Shown here: positions 19,765 through 28,657 of the stretch, piece by piece
Numbering within the stretch: the first letter of the stretch is position 1
Layout: the number at the start of each line of letters is the position of its first letter
NCBI GenBank assembly: GCA_018648655.1
Contig: JABGQV010000048.1
Coordinates: 1-53,253, forward strand
Direction: 5' to 3'
DNA: 53,253 nucleotides
Source: Anaerolineae bacterium
GTDB lineage: Bacteria; Chloroflexota; Anaerolineae; Anaerolineales; Villigracilaceae
Program-made: the position numbers and the translations under genes
Notes under the pieces: model-generated
Databases searched by the model: none
What the model saw: the letters and a program-made list of their open reading frames with translations, nothing else
Told to the model about the DNA's origin: nothing

Positions 19765-22548
19765 ATGCCCCCAACCCTTTATTTAATTGACGGACACGCC
19801 CTTGCCTATCGTTCATATTTTGCGCTGAGTGCAGGTAACCCAGATCGCTGGAAAACTGCCTCAGGTGAACCCACAGGTGGAATTTACGGTTTCGCCAGCA
19901 TAATTTTGCGTCTTCTCGAAAACGACAAGCCCGACTATATGGTAGTTGCCTTTGATGTGGGGAAAACTTTTCGGCATGAAATGTATCCAGAATATAAAGG
20001 CACACGCGCCAAAATGCCCGATGATCTTCGCCCGCAAATTGAGCGTATTCGAGAAATGGTCGATATCTTCAATTTGCCACGTGTAGAGATGGAAGGTTTC
20101 GAAGCTGATGATGTATTAGGTAGCCTTGCTCGTCAAGCTGCAGAGCAAGGTTTGGGTGTGAAAATCATTACTGGTGACCGTGACCTACTTCAACTTGTAG
20201 ATGAACGTGTCATTGTTAATTTGCCCGGTCGCTCAATGAGCGATGCCCGTGATTATTATCCTGACGATGTTGTCAAAAAACTTGGCGTACGACCTGACCA
20301 AGTTGTTGATATGAAGGCCCTCATGGGAGATAAGTCAGATAATATCCCCGGAATCTACGGGATTGGGGAGAAAACGGCTCAAAAATTGCTCGCTCAATTT
20401 GAAACCCTCGATGGTATTTATGAAAATCTGGATGAAGTATCGGGACGTTTCAAGAGTAAGCTTGATGGCGGTAAAGAAGCCGCTTACCTGAGCCGAGACT
20501 TGGCACGCATTCACACCGACTTGAACGTGAGTCTTGATCTTGAACATGCGACCGCTAGTGAATTGGATGTGCCAGCAATAACCGAACTTTTCCGTGAACT
20601 TGAATTTCACACCCTTATTAATCGTGTAAATAAGCTGACGAAAAACTCTCTTTCTGATGCGTCTTCAGCCAGTGGGGGCCAACTTTCGCTCTTTGGTGGT
20701 GGGAAGGGGGCAGCAAAGATGTCTACGCCGAATCAGCCTGTCTCCATAAGCACTCAAGTTGTAGACACGCATGAGGCGTTAATCGCATTAGCAAAAAAAC
20801 TAGAGACTGCAAAAATAATCGCATTGGATACAGAGACGACATCCACAGATGAGATGCAAGCTAATTTAGTTGGAATTTCTCTTGCGGTTGAAGTGGGTGA
20901 AGGCTTTTATATCCCAACAGGTCATAATGATGGCAAACAGCTGGCCATAGATGAAGTGCTAGATGCTTTGCGCCCTGCATTGACGAATCTTGATATTCAA
21001 AAAATTGGACATAATCTAAAATACGACATTATTATGCTGGCCCGTTATGGCTTGCAGGTTACACCGCTTTCTTTTGACACAATGATTGCTGAATGGTTGA
21101 TTGATCCAGCATCGCGGAATTTGGGCTTGAAAAAATTGGCATTTGTGCGCTTAGGTGAGCAAATGATTGAAATTGAAGCCCTGATTGGGAAGGGGAAAAA
21201 CCAGATCAGTATGGCAGAAGTGGCAATTGCCGATGCCGCTCCTTATGCCGCCGCAGATGCAGAAATTTGTTTGCAACTTTACCCCCTTTTGATGAAAGAC
21301 TTATTGCGAGCCGATGCGCTAAAATTACTTGAAGAGATAGAAATGCCGCTTGTTGGTGTTTTAGCAGAAATGGAAATGGCGGGTATTTTGCTCGACATTC
21401 CTTTCTTTGAAGAGTTTTCGGTAGAGTTAGCAATACGTTTAGCAGAAATAGATAAAGAAGTAATTGACTTGGCTGGGAAGGCCTTTAATCTTAACTCTAC
21501 GCAACAGCTTTCAGATGTACTTTTCAATAAATTGGGCTTAGAGCCACCAACCCGTACACGAAAAACAAAAAGTGGTCATTATTCAACTTCTGCTTCTGTG
21601 TTAGAGGGGATGCGAGGCAATCATCCTATTATTGATTTGATTTTAGAAAATCGTGAACTTTCTAAATTAAAATCAACTTATGTAGATGCTTTACCAGCAG
21701 CGCTTAACCCCAAAACAGGGCGTGTGCATACTTCTTTCAACCAAACAGGTTCGGTGACTGGGCGTTTGGCTTCATCTAATCCTAATTTGCAAAATATCCC
21801 AATTCGTTCAGAGTTGGGCCGGCGTGTACGCAGAGGTTTTATTGCTGATAAGGGGAATCTTTTATTGGCAATTGATTATTCGCAAATTGAATTGCGGATT
21901 GTCGCGCATATGGCGCAAGACAAAACGATGTTGGCTGCTTTTAATTCTGGGCAAGATATTCACACCACAACAGCGGCAGGAATTTATAGCGTTGAGCCTA
22001 TAGAAGTGACTAAAGATATGCGGCGTGATGCGAAGGCCGTCAACTTTGGTTTGATATATGGTATGTCTGCCTTTGGGTTAACACGCTCTACTGAATTGAC
22101 TTTAGCGGAAGCAGAAGACTTTGTAGCTGCTTATTTCGCAGAATTTCCTGGTGTGAAGCGATATTTGGATAGTATTCGCAATATTGCCGCAGATCAGGGT
22201 TATGTAGAAACTTTGTTGGGCAGGCGAAGATATTTCCCCGCGCTGAAGAACCCTACAAATAATCAACACCGTAGAAATTCAGAGCGCGCGGCTATCAATG
22301 CCCCTATTCAAGGGACTGCTGCAGATATTATGAAAATTGCCATGTTAGATGTGGCAAAAACTCTCAAAAATGCAGATGTTCGGGCAAAAGTACTTTTACA
22401 AGTTCACGATGAAGTTGTAATAGAATGCCCTGAAAGTGAACTAGGGCTTATAATCAAGTTGGTAACTAAGGCAATGGAAAGCGCTTATTCGTTGGATATA
22501 CCCCTAACTACTGAAGCCCGCTCAGGGTTGCGGTGGGGTGATTTGTAG
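19765..22548 (+). CDS. polA: DNA polymerase I
   Basis: This 927-residue protein has all three Pol I domains. The N-terminal 5'-3' exonuclease (1-300) shows LIDGHALAYRSYFA, FEADDVLGSLA, TGDRDLLQLV and MGDKSDNIPGI. The 3'-5' proofreading domain (about 320-500) keeps its catalytic acids (ALDTETTSTDE and HNLKYDI), so proofreading should work. The polymerase domain shows NLQNIPIRSELGRRVRRGF, DYSQIELRI, RRDAKAVNFGLIYGMSAFGL and QVHDEVVIE. It fills gaps in repair and removes RNA primers. The ATG at 19765 has no Shine-Dalgarno; a TAAAAT box at 19748 suggests a leader of about 5 nt. It follows the transposase-like regulator by 67 bp. Confidence 0.96.
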   Translation: MPPTLYLIDGHALAYRSYFALSAGNPDRWKTASGEPTGGIYGFASIILRLLENDKPDYMVVAFDVGKTFRHEMYPEYKGTRAKMPDDLRPQIERIREMVDIFNLPRVEMEGFEADDVLGSLARQAAEQGLGVKIITGDRDLLQLVDERVIVNLPGRSMSDARDYYPDDVVKKLGVRPDQVVDMKALMGDKSDNIPGIYGIGEKTAQKLLAQFETLDGIYENLDEVSGRFKSKLDGGKEAAYLSRDLARIHTDLNVSLDLEHATASELDVPAITELFRELEFHTLINRVNKLTKNSLSDASSASGGQLSLFGGGKGAAKMSTPNQPVSISTQVVDTHEALIALAKKLETAKIIALDTETTSTDEMQANLVGISLAVEVGEGFYIPTGHNDGKQLAIDEVLDALRPALTNLDIQKIGHNLKYDIIMLARYGLQVTPLSFDTMIAEWLIDPASRNLGLKKLAFVRLGEQMIEIEALIGKGKNQISMAEVAIADAAPYAAADAEICLQLYPLLMKDLLRADALKLLEEIEMPLVGVLAEMEMAGILLDIPFFEEFSVELAIRLAEIDKEVIDLAGKAFNLNSTQQLSDVLFNKLGLEPPTRTRKTKSGHYSTSASVLEGMRGNHPIIDLILENRELSKLKSTYVDALPAALNPKTGRVHTSFNQTGSVTGRLASSNPNLQNIPIRSELGRRVRRGFIADKGNLLLAIDYSQIELRIVAHMAQDKTMLAAFNSGQDIHTTTAAGIYSVEPIEVTKDMRRDAKAVNFGLIYGMSAFGLTRSTELTLAEAEDFVAAYFAEFPGVKRYLDSIRNIAADQGYVETLLGRRRYFPALKNPTNNQHRRNSERAAINAPIQGTAADIMKIAMLDVAKTLKNADVRAKVLLQVHDEVVIECPESELGLIIKLVTKAMESAYSLDIPLTTEARSGLRWGDL

Positions 22549-22640
22549 ACTTCTTATGGCTTCATTTTGCATTAGTTAAGCGACACATATAAATTTCATT
22601 TATACCTGATGTGTACTAAATCAAAAAAGAGACAAACTAT

Positions 22641-24956
22641 ATGGTAGAAGAAAACAAAGGCTTTCAGAAAGCAATGAGTGATGGTCATTCAGCTGCATGG
22701 GATCAATTATGGGAAAAAGCCGCTGCGTCTTATCGTGATGCACTGACGGAAGTTCCAGATAATCCTAAGGCACTTTCTAGTTTGGCTTTAGCTTTATATC
22801 AACTGCAAAACTATAACGAAGCTTTAGTAGCTTACGTGAATTTAGCAAAAATCACGCCTAGCGACCCTGTTCCCTATGAAAAAATCGCACAATTATCAGA
22901 GCGAATGGGATCTATCAAAGAAGCGGTCATTGCTGCAACTAACGCAGCTGACTTATATCTCAACCAAAAAGATGTTAATAAAGCAATCGAAAACTGGTCA
23001 CGTGTTACTCAGCTTGCTCCTGAGAATGTCTTAGCCCACTCTCGTCTTGCTTTGGTTCATGAGCGTTTAGGGCATCGAGAGCGTGCGGTCACTGAGTATC
23101 TTGCTCTCGCTAGCTTAATGCAGCGTTCAGGAAAAAATGAAAAAGCGACTGGTTTTTTAGCGCGGGCTTTGAAAATTTTGCCAGGCAATCAGGCAGCACA
23201 ACAGGCACAAGCTTTGCTAAGTAGCGGACAGCTTTTGCCTAAACCCGTCCGGCCAAAGGGTGGTACAGGTCCATTACGAATGGCGCAAGTGAAAGAATTA
23301 AATAAACCTAAAGAAAAAATAACAAGTAGCCTTGATCCTATTCAAGAAGCTAGCAAAAAATCTCTAATGGTGTTAGCTGAAATTCTTTTTGAATACTCTG
23401 ACGAGGGCGGTGAAGAAAAAGTGCGTAAAGGTTTGCAGGCTATTATGCATGGAACAGCACATCTTTCATTAAAAAAGATGGAGCAAACAAAAGTCATTCT
23501 TCATTTGGGACAGGCAATTGATGCGCAATCTAAAAACCAAAATGAGCTTGCAGCCGATGAATTAGCGCACGCTCTTCTAGCGGGATTTGAACACCCAGCT
23601 CTTTACTTCGATTTGGGGATGCTGAGGACAAAGGGAGAGCGATACGAGAGCGCGCTTCCGCACCTTCAACATGCGATATCACACGTGGATTTTGGGCTTG
23701 CTGCGCGATTGTTGGCAGGGCAAAACCTTCGGCATTTGGGGCGCACTCCCGAAGCAGCCACCGAATACCTCGAGGCTTTAAAAATCGCAGATGTTAAGTT
23801 GGCCCCTGAAGACCAAGTAGCTTCCCTTCGGCAGCTTTATGAGCCGCTAATCGAGGCTCAATCACAAGAAGAAGATGAAAAAGCGCATTTACGCCTTTGT
23901 GATAATGTTGAAGAAATGCTCGTGCGAGAAAATTGGCGTGAACATCTGTTGGATTCTCGTAAAGAACTCCCCAAATCAGATGGTGAAATGCTTTTGCCTT
24001 TAGCTGAAATATTGATTCAGGCACAAAGCAGTGAGGTTTTGGGCGCAATGACTAGTGTCCACGAGTTGGCACGTTTAGGACGAATGCGGTCAGCGATGGA
24101 TGCGGCTTTTCAAGCAATTATATATGCGCCAACCTATCTTCCCCTTCACTCTTTAATTGGCGACCTTCTTGTTAAAGAAGACCGTAAAGATGAAGCCATT
24201 GCAAAATATAACGTAGTTGCAGAAGCCTATGGCATTCGTGGTGAAGCGCATCAATCTACAGTCTTTTTGCGCAAGATAATTCAACTTGCCCCCATGAATC
24301 TTTCTTCTCGAACAAAACTCATAGACCAATTAACTGCACGTGGTCAAATCGATGATGCGATTCAAGAATATCTAAATTTGGCTGATATTTATTATCGCTT
24401 AGCCGAGCTAGATATGGCGCGAAAAACCTATACGACTGCGTTACGAGCAGCACAACAAGGTGGAGCGGAAGGCTCATGGAATGTACATATTTTGCAGCGT
24501 ATGGCAGATATTGATATGCAGCGTCTTGATTGGAAGCGCGCAGTTAGAGTTTTTGAACAGCTTCGCACTCTTGTTCCAGGTGATAATGATGCACGCATAA
24601 ATCTGATTGACCTAAATTTGAAACTTGCTAATAAATCACAAGCTATAAATGAATTGGATAACTATTTGAGTTATTTAGATGAAAACTCTATAGAAAGTAG
24701 TGACCCTATTGCTTTATTAGAAGATTTAATTGATACGCATTCATCAGTTGCTCAATTACACCGTGCGCTTGCTGGGCAATATCTTAAGATTGAGAAGAGA
24801 GATGAAGCAGTTAAATCTTATGATCTTGCAGCGGAGATATTCTTAGAAACAGGGGATACTGAAGAAGCAATTCAGACCATTACAAGTCTTTTGCATATGA
24901 AGCCAGATAATGAAGATGAATACCGCCAAGTTTTGGCAGAAATTCAGGCGAGCTGA
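22641..24956 (+). CDS. Large tetratricopeptide-repeat protein
   Basis: This 771-residue soluble protein is built almost entirely of TPR-like helix pairs. Examples are NPKALSSLALALYQLQNYNEAL near the start, ENVLAHSRLALVHERLGHRE near 130, and the series between 500 and 770 ending in DNEDEYRQVLAEI. A less regular section (about 210-330) links the two TPR blocks. There is no signal peptide or catalytic motif, so it is likely a cytoplasmic scaffold for protein-protein contacts. It follows polA by 92 bp, with its own weak leader and a strong terminator at 24986. Partners are unknown. Confidence 0.85.
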   Translation: MVEENKGFQKAMSDGHSAAWDQLWEKAAASYRDALTEVPDNPKALSSLALALYQLQNYNEALVAYVNLAKITPSDPVPYEKIAQLSERMGSIKEAVIAATNAADLYLNQKDVNKAIENWSRVTQLAPENVLAHSRLALVHERLGHRERAVTEYLALASLMQRSGKNEKATGFLARALKILPGNQAAQQAQALLSSGQLLPKPVRPKGGTGPLRMAQVKELNKPKEKITSSLDPIQEASKKSLMVLAEILFEYSDEGGEEKVRKGLQAIMHGTAHLSLKKMEQTKVILHLGQAIDAQSKNQNELAADELAHALLAGFEHPALYFDLGMLRTKGERYESALPHLQHAISHVDFGLAARLLAGQNLRHLGRTPEAATEYLEALKIADVKLAPEDQVASLRQLYEPLIEAQSQEEDEKAHLRLCDNVEEMLVRENWREHLLDSRKELPKSDGEMLLPLAEILIQAQSSEVLGAMTSVHELARLGRMRSAMDAAFQAIIYAPTYLPLHSLIGDLLVKEDRKDEAIAKYNVVAEAYGIRGEAHQSTVFLRKIIQLAPMNLSSRTKLIDQLTARGQIDDAIQEYLNLADIYYRLAELDMARKTYTTALRAAQQGGAEGSWNVHILQRMADIDMQRLDWKRAVRVFEQLRTLVPGDNDARINLIDLNLKLANKSQAINELDNYLSYLDENSIESSDPIALLEDLIDTHSSVAQLHRALAGQYLKIEKRDEAVKSYDLAAEIFLETGDTEEAIQTITSLLHMKPDNEDEYRQVLAEIQAS

Positions 24957-24985
24957 TTAGTTTGGAGTTTGCTTAAAAAAATATG

Positions 24986-25022
24986 AGCCTGATAGGTCTT
25001 GAAAACCTATCAGGCTTTTTTA
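24986..25022 (+). terminator. Intrinsic terminator after TPR gene
   Basis: AGCCTGATAGGT and ACCTATCAGGCT form a perfect 12-bp stem with a 7-nt loop, followed by a T-run. Confidence 0.92.
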
Positions 25023-25097
25023 TATCTTCCTCTCAAAAACTCTAGATGCTTTTAATCATCTAGAAAATCCTTACGAAACCCTCTTCTTTTCTAGGTT

Positions 25098-25131
25098 TTG
25101 TATATAAAGTCTTTTCTGGTAAACTCCTCGC
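25098..25131 (+). promoter_or_regulatory. Promoter of leaderless C39-like peptidase gene
   Basis: TTGTAT (25098-25103), a 16-bp spacer, and the extended box TGGTAAACT (TAAACT at 25120-25125). The ATG starts 7 bp after the -10 box, exactly where transcription should begin, and no Shine-Dalgarno exists. The same GGTAAACTC word forms the metK promoter. Confidence 0.6.
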
Positions 25132-26352
25132 ATGTCTAAAAAAAAGATTTCTCTTACGATACTTGTGCTAATTGTTGTAGGTATTATTTTTTCACAACTT
25201 CCCCCTATAAAATCACGCCTAAGTTGGCGAGTTGAAGTTGCTAAAACCTATTTGCGTGGTGTTATAAACCCCGTTGATGCGGTGCCAACTGCACGGCCGA
25301 TAAATACACCCACAAATGAAGACGTTCAGATAATAGAGCCAACACAAAGTGTTGATATTTCGCCAACTATTACACCTACAGAAAGCGCAACTTTAGAGCC
25401 TTTGCCCGCACAAGTATCTCTCCCAGTCCCCAGCTATGAATTGCAAGATATGAATAATTGTGGCCCCGCTTCTCTTACAATGGCCTTACGTTATTATGGC
25501 TGGGATGGGAATCAATTTGATATTTCTGACATAATTAAGCCGATTCCTCAGGACAGAAATGTAAATCCAGAGGAGATGGTTTACTACGTGCGCAATTACG
25601 CGGGATGGCTTCGCGCGGAATATCGCGTGAACGGGAACTTGCTACAGCTTAAAAAACTGATTGCTGCTGGTTATCCTGTTTTAATCGAAGAGACTTTTCA
25701 TTTTAATGAGGCTTATTATCCAAACGATGACCTTTGGGCCGCGCATTATATGCTTTTAACTGCCTACGATGATGAAGATGAGGCCTTCATCGGTCAGGAT
25801 TCTTTTCACGGTGAAAATCAGAGAATTTCTTACAAAAGCCTGGATGAAGATTGGCGCCCTTTCAATCATGTCTATATGTTGATTTACCTCCCTGAAGATG
25901 AAGCCGAGTTGGCTCTTTTATTGGGGGATGATTGGGATGAAGAAAAAAACCGTGAGAGGGCACTCCAAGCTTCTCTACGTGCGACCGAAGAAAATCCAGA
26001 AGATGCCTTTGCGTGGTTTAACTTAGGGTCAAATTTGCTCTATTTTGAAGAGTATGCGCAATCCGCTAATGCTTATGATAAAGCGCGTTCAGTGGGGCTT
26101 CCACAACGGATGATGCGCTATCAATTTGGGGTTTTTATTGCTTCTTTTCAAGATCATCGCACCGAAGATCTGATTGCTTTAACAGAATACGCCTTAGAGC
26201 GCACGCCAAATTCTGAAGAAGCATTATTGTGGCATGGATGGGGGCTATATCAACAAGGTGATTACGCTGGTGCAATTATCGATTGGGAGCGCTCTCTCAA
26301 GTATCGTCCAAATTATTTTGACGCAGAATATGCCTTAGACTTTGCCCGGTAG
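25132..26352 (+). CDS. C39-like cysteine peptidase with TPR tail, membrane anchored
   Basis: This 406-residue protein begins with a basic stretch and one membrane helix or uncleaved signal (about 4-23), then a Thr/Pro-rich linker (about 50-100). The papain-like C39_2 domain has its catalytic Cys in NNCGPASL (C110), His in AAHYMLL (H205) and Asp in GQDSF (D223). All three catalytic residues are therefore in place. Residues 285-406 are TPR repeats (EDAFAWFNLGSNLLYFEEYAQ and PNSEEALLWHGWGLYQ). It probably acts outside the membrane on peptides or a pseudomurein- or bacteriocin-type substrate; the target is unknown. No ABC transporter domain is present, unlike bacteriocin-exporting C39 proteins. 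Confidence 0.8.
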   Translation: MSKKKISLTILVLIVVGIIFSQLPPIKSRLSWRVEVAKTYLRGVINPVDAVPTARPINTPTNEDVQIIEPTQSVDISPTITPTESATLEPLPAQVSLPVPSYELQDMNNCGPASLTMALRYYGWDGNQFDISDIIKPIPQDRNVNPEEMVYYVRNYAGWLRAEYRVNGNLLQLKKLIAAGYPVLIEETFHFNEAYYPNDDLWAAHYMLLTAYDDEDEAFIGQDSFHGENQRISYKSLDEDWRPFNHVYMLIYLPEDEAELALLLGDDWDEEKNRERALQASLRATEENPEDAFAWFNLGSNLLYFEEYAQSANAYDKARSVGLPQRMMRYQFGVFIASFQDHRTEDLIALTEYALERTPNSEEALLWHGWGLYQQGDYAGAIIDWERSLKYRPNYFDAEYALDFAR

Positions 26353-26387
26353 GTAATTGCCTGAACGTTCTTCGCGAAGAGTAAAAC

Positions 26388-27071
26388 TTAATCCTGAAAA
26401 GAATAGCCTCCAGGAGCGGTTTGAATCATATACTCTCGCTTTGCGCCTAGTTTTTTTCGTAGCCGGTAAACAACATTTTTGAGCGCAGTTTGATCGCTTG
26501 TGTCGGTGATTCCCCAGACTGTGCGAATAATCTCTTCATTTTGGAATACGTAGCCAGGGCGGTTTTTAAGTAATCGCAAAAGCCGAAACTCGAGATTGGT
26601 AAGATAGATTTCATCCCCTTCTGGAGTGCGTGCTAAGCGTTTTGCTGAATCTAATTTTAATTGAGGTGCGCCAAGTGGGGAAGTTTGTATAGGAACACTG
26701 CGCCGTGACCATGATGTGATTTTTGCGAGAAAAATGGCAGGGCTAATGGGCTTAACAATGCATTCGTCAACGCCTGCATGGTATGCCTCAAGAATTTCGC
26801 TTTCATGATGAGTTGGAAGAAATAATAAAATTGGCTTTTTGCTTAGAGAGCGATATTTTTTTGCGAGCTGAATCCTTTCTGAATGTGGAGCATTAACATC
26901 TATGATAATTAAATCTGGTGTGACTTCCATTGCACGCTCAATAGCGCGCTGCACTGACGTTTCAATAATGGCATTTAGTCCTTTTTCTCGAATCATATAC
27001 CCTAAAAGAGGGGCTGTATCGCTTTGGTCGCAAATAATTAGAACACGGCTTTTTTTACTCAAAGTTGTCAC
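26388..27071 (-). CDS. OmpR/PhoB-type response regulator
   Basis: This 227-residue DNA-binding regulator has an N-terminal receiver (1-120) and a C-terminal winged helix (130-225). The receiver keeps the phospho-acceptor aspartate in LIIIDVNAPH and the conserved lysine in VKPISP. The first-strand acidic pair is partly changed (VLIICDQSD). The winged helix shows LTNLEFRLLRLLKNRPGYVF and ALKNVVYRLRKKLG, ending in TAPGGYSF, typical of the family. No kinase gene is adjacent. The large kinase at 7952 lacks a partner in the window and is one candidate among many. It converges on the C39 peptidase gene, 35 bp apart. Confidence 0.9.
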   Translation of the reverse strand: MTTLSKKSRVLIICDQSDTAPLLGYMIREKGLNAIIETSVQRAIERAMEVTPDLIIIDVNAPHSERIQLAKKYRSLSKKPILLFLPTHHESEILEAYHAGVDECIVKPISPAIFLAKITSWSRRSVPIQTSPLGAPQLKLDSAKRLARTPEGDEIYLTNLEFRLLRLLKNRPGYVFQNEEIIRTVWGITDTSDQTALKNVVYRLRKKLGAKREYMIQTAPGGYSFQD

Positions 27072-27238
27072 ATTATTCTCCTTTGTCTGACTGCTTGACT
27101 TCTTGATTATACCTCATTGGTCGCGAAAGGTCGCAGAATAACATTTATTTGTGACTTTTGGGTGATAACAAAAAAAATATCTCCCCGCTATACTCAAATC
27201 GAAGTTCAAAATAAAAGTTCAAAATAAGGAGAACTGAA

Positions 27239-28186
27239 ATGAAAAAACTATTTTTTGTATTGATGGCACTTAGCCTTCTTCTCGTTGCTTGTGGGGCAGG
27301 CGCAGGTGCAGATGCAGAGCCAACCGCAATCCCTATGTCTACGGCGGTGCCAACTGCTGTGGTTGTAGAAAATGAAGCTGCTGAAGCTGTGGCCGAAGAT
27401 ACTCAAGCAGGCACAGAACGCGTTTCCCCCGTTGATGGCATGGTGCAGATTTTTGTTCCAGCTGGTAGTTTTCGTATGGGTGCTTTAGACGCAAAAGCCG
27501 CAGCAGATGAAAAACCAGATCGCCAGGTTACAATGTCTGCTTTTTGGATGGATAAGCACGAAGTCACTAATGCTATGTTTCTAATTTGTGTACAGGCTGG
27601 TGCTTGTGAGCCTCCAGACGAGTTTAAATCTGAGAAACATGATACCTACTTCAATACAGATGAATTTGCTGATTTCCCTGTTATTTATGTTACTTGGGGC
27701 AATGCTGTTGATTACTGTTCTTGGGCAGGCAAGCGTCTTCCCACAGAAGCTGAGTGGGAACGTACCGCACGTGGTGATGACTTCCGCAACTTCCCTTGGG
27801 GAGATGACCGTCCGGATTCTTCACATGCTAATTATAATAACTCAATTCGCGATATTACTCGTGTAGGTTCTTTCCCCGCAGGCGCTAGCCCTTTTGGTGC
27901 CTTAGATATGGCTGGTAATGTATGGGAATGGGTCTCTGATTTTTATGATGCAGTTTATTACTCTAACTCAGTAGCCACTAACCCCACTGGACCTCTCTCT
28001 TCAGTTGGTCCAGGGTATCGTCACACTATTCGCGGTGGCTCTTATCAGGATGTAGAGAAAGAAATTCGAGTTTCTAGTCGTGGCTACGCTATTGGACCAG
28101 ACCCCGATGCCAGTGATATGGATTCTATTGCTTATTTAGGAGAATCTTCCCCGAAAATCGGTTTCCGCTGCGCTGCAGATAATTAG
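27239..28186 (+). CDS. FGE-sulfatase (SUMF1-like) domain lipoprotein
   Basis: This 315-residue protein starts with a lipoprotein signal peptide whose lipobox is LLVAC (Cys near residue 18). An Ala/Thr-rich linker follows, then one formylglycine-generating-enzyme-like domain (about 65-315). Signatures are VPAGSFRMG, WMDKHEVTNAMF, LPTEAEWERTARG, NFPWGDDRP, MAGNVWEWVSDFY, IRGGSY and the final GFRCAADN. It keeps a Cys near the C-terminus but has no nearby sulfatase gene. Many bacterial members of this domain bind ligands or have other roles, such as ergothioneine-synthesis-like oxygenases, so formylglycine formation is not implied. Anchored outside the cell membrane. AAGGAGAA precedes the ATG. 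Confidence 0.88.
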   Translation: MKKLFFVLMALSLLLVACGAGAGADAEPTAIPMSTAVPTAVVVENEAAEAVAEDTQAGTERVSPVDGMVQIFVPAGSFRMGALDAKAAADEKPDRQVTMSAFWMDKHEVTNAMFLICVQAGACEPPDEFKSEKHDTYFNTDEFADFPVIYVTWGNAVDYCSWAGKRLPTEAEWERTARGDDFRNFPWGDDRPDSSHANYNNSIRDITRVGSFPAGASPFGALDMAGNVWEWVSDFYDAVYYSNSVATNPTGPLSSVGPGYRHTIRGGSYQDVEKEIRVSSRGYAIGPDPDASDMDSIAYLGESSPKIGFRCAADN

Positions 28187-28240
28187 CCAGCGTGCGTAAA
28201 AGAAGATTTTGCGCTTGAGAAACTTTTTATCGCTAAATTA

Positions 28241-28279
28241 AAATCTGCCAGGGTTCACACAATCCTGGTAGATTTTTTT
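28241..28279 (+). terminator. Intrinsic terminator after FGE lipoprotein gene
   Basis: AAATCTGCCAGG pairs with CCTGGTAGATTT (one G-T pair) around an 11-nt loop, followed by a run of T. Confidence 0.88.
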
Positions 28280-28373
28280 GTTTTAAAAGTGGGGGCAAAA
28301 ATATGTTTCTTTAGTGGTACCAAGATCAAATTTAAGTATGTGTCGCTCTTTCAGACTATGCTAAAATGAAAAT

Positions 28374-28402
28374 TTGACTTCAAAATTTCGCTATGGTAAA
28401 CT
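28374..28402 (+). promoter_or_regulatory. metK promoter
   Basis: TTGACT (28374-28379), a 17-bp spacer, and the extended -10 TGGTAAACT (TAAACT at 28397-28402). Transcription should begin near 28409, about 27 nt before the riboswitch. Confidence 0.75.
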
Positions 28403-28435
28403 CTTGCCACAATTCAATAGCCCCAAATACGGCAA

Positions 28436-28545
28436 CTCTTATCCAGAGAGGCGGAGGGACCGGCCCTACGATGCTTCGGCAACCTAGTTTTTATTAAAAA
28501 ATCAAGGTGCTAATTCCGGCAGTGAAATTTTCTGGAAGATGAGAG
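28436..28545 (+). ncRNA. SAM-I riboswitch (S-box) aptamer
   Basis: Stem P1 is CTCTTATC (28436-28443) with GATGAGAG (28538-28545). Inside it are the invariant core words: AGAGAGGCGGAGGGA (the kink-turn arm), GATGCTTCGGCAACC, then AAGGTGCTAATTCC and the closing GGAAGATGAG. This is the classic S-box layout (Rfam SAM family). It senses S-adenosylmethionine and turns off metK, the SAM synthetase gene, when SAM is abundant. The call rests on nearly complete agreement with the consensus. Confidence 0.96.
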
Positions 28546-28612
28546 GGCAGCCGTGCATTTTTTTTGCGTATATGCCCTTTCATCAATAGCTGAATGGGCA
28601 TTTTCTGTTTTT
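28541..28612 (+). promoter_or_regulatory. metK riboswitch expression platform (antiterminator/terminator)
   Basis: TGCCCTTTCA (28573-28582) and TGAATGGGCA (28591-28600) form a terminator stem with one mismatch, followed by TTTTCTGTTTTT. GAGAGGGCA (28541-28549), which includes half of the P1 3' strand, can instead pair with TGCCCTTTC (28573-28581). With SAM bound, P1 forms and the terminator forms; without SAM, the antiterminator forms and metK is read. Confidence 0.82.
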
Positions 28613-28657
28613 AAATCTTAAATCATAATATTTAAGACTATTCTATGAGGTAAAAAA

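Larger units (their letters stand above)
28187..28657. other. 471-bp intergenic region: terminator, promoter, SAM riboswitch
   Basis: The gap between the FGE lipoprotein and metK is fully used by regulatory DNA: a terminator (28241-28279), a promoter (28374-28402), a SAM-I aptamer (28436-28545) and its expression platform (28541-28612). Only about 28280-28370 is unassigned, and I see nothing in it beyond a TATGCTAAAAT box near 28357-28367. Confidence 0.8.

Noticed and set aside
26353-26387. CTTCGCGAAG palindrome between the C39 and response-regulator genes
   Set aside because: Short stem without a T-run; not enough for a terminator call.
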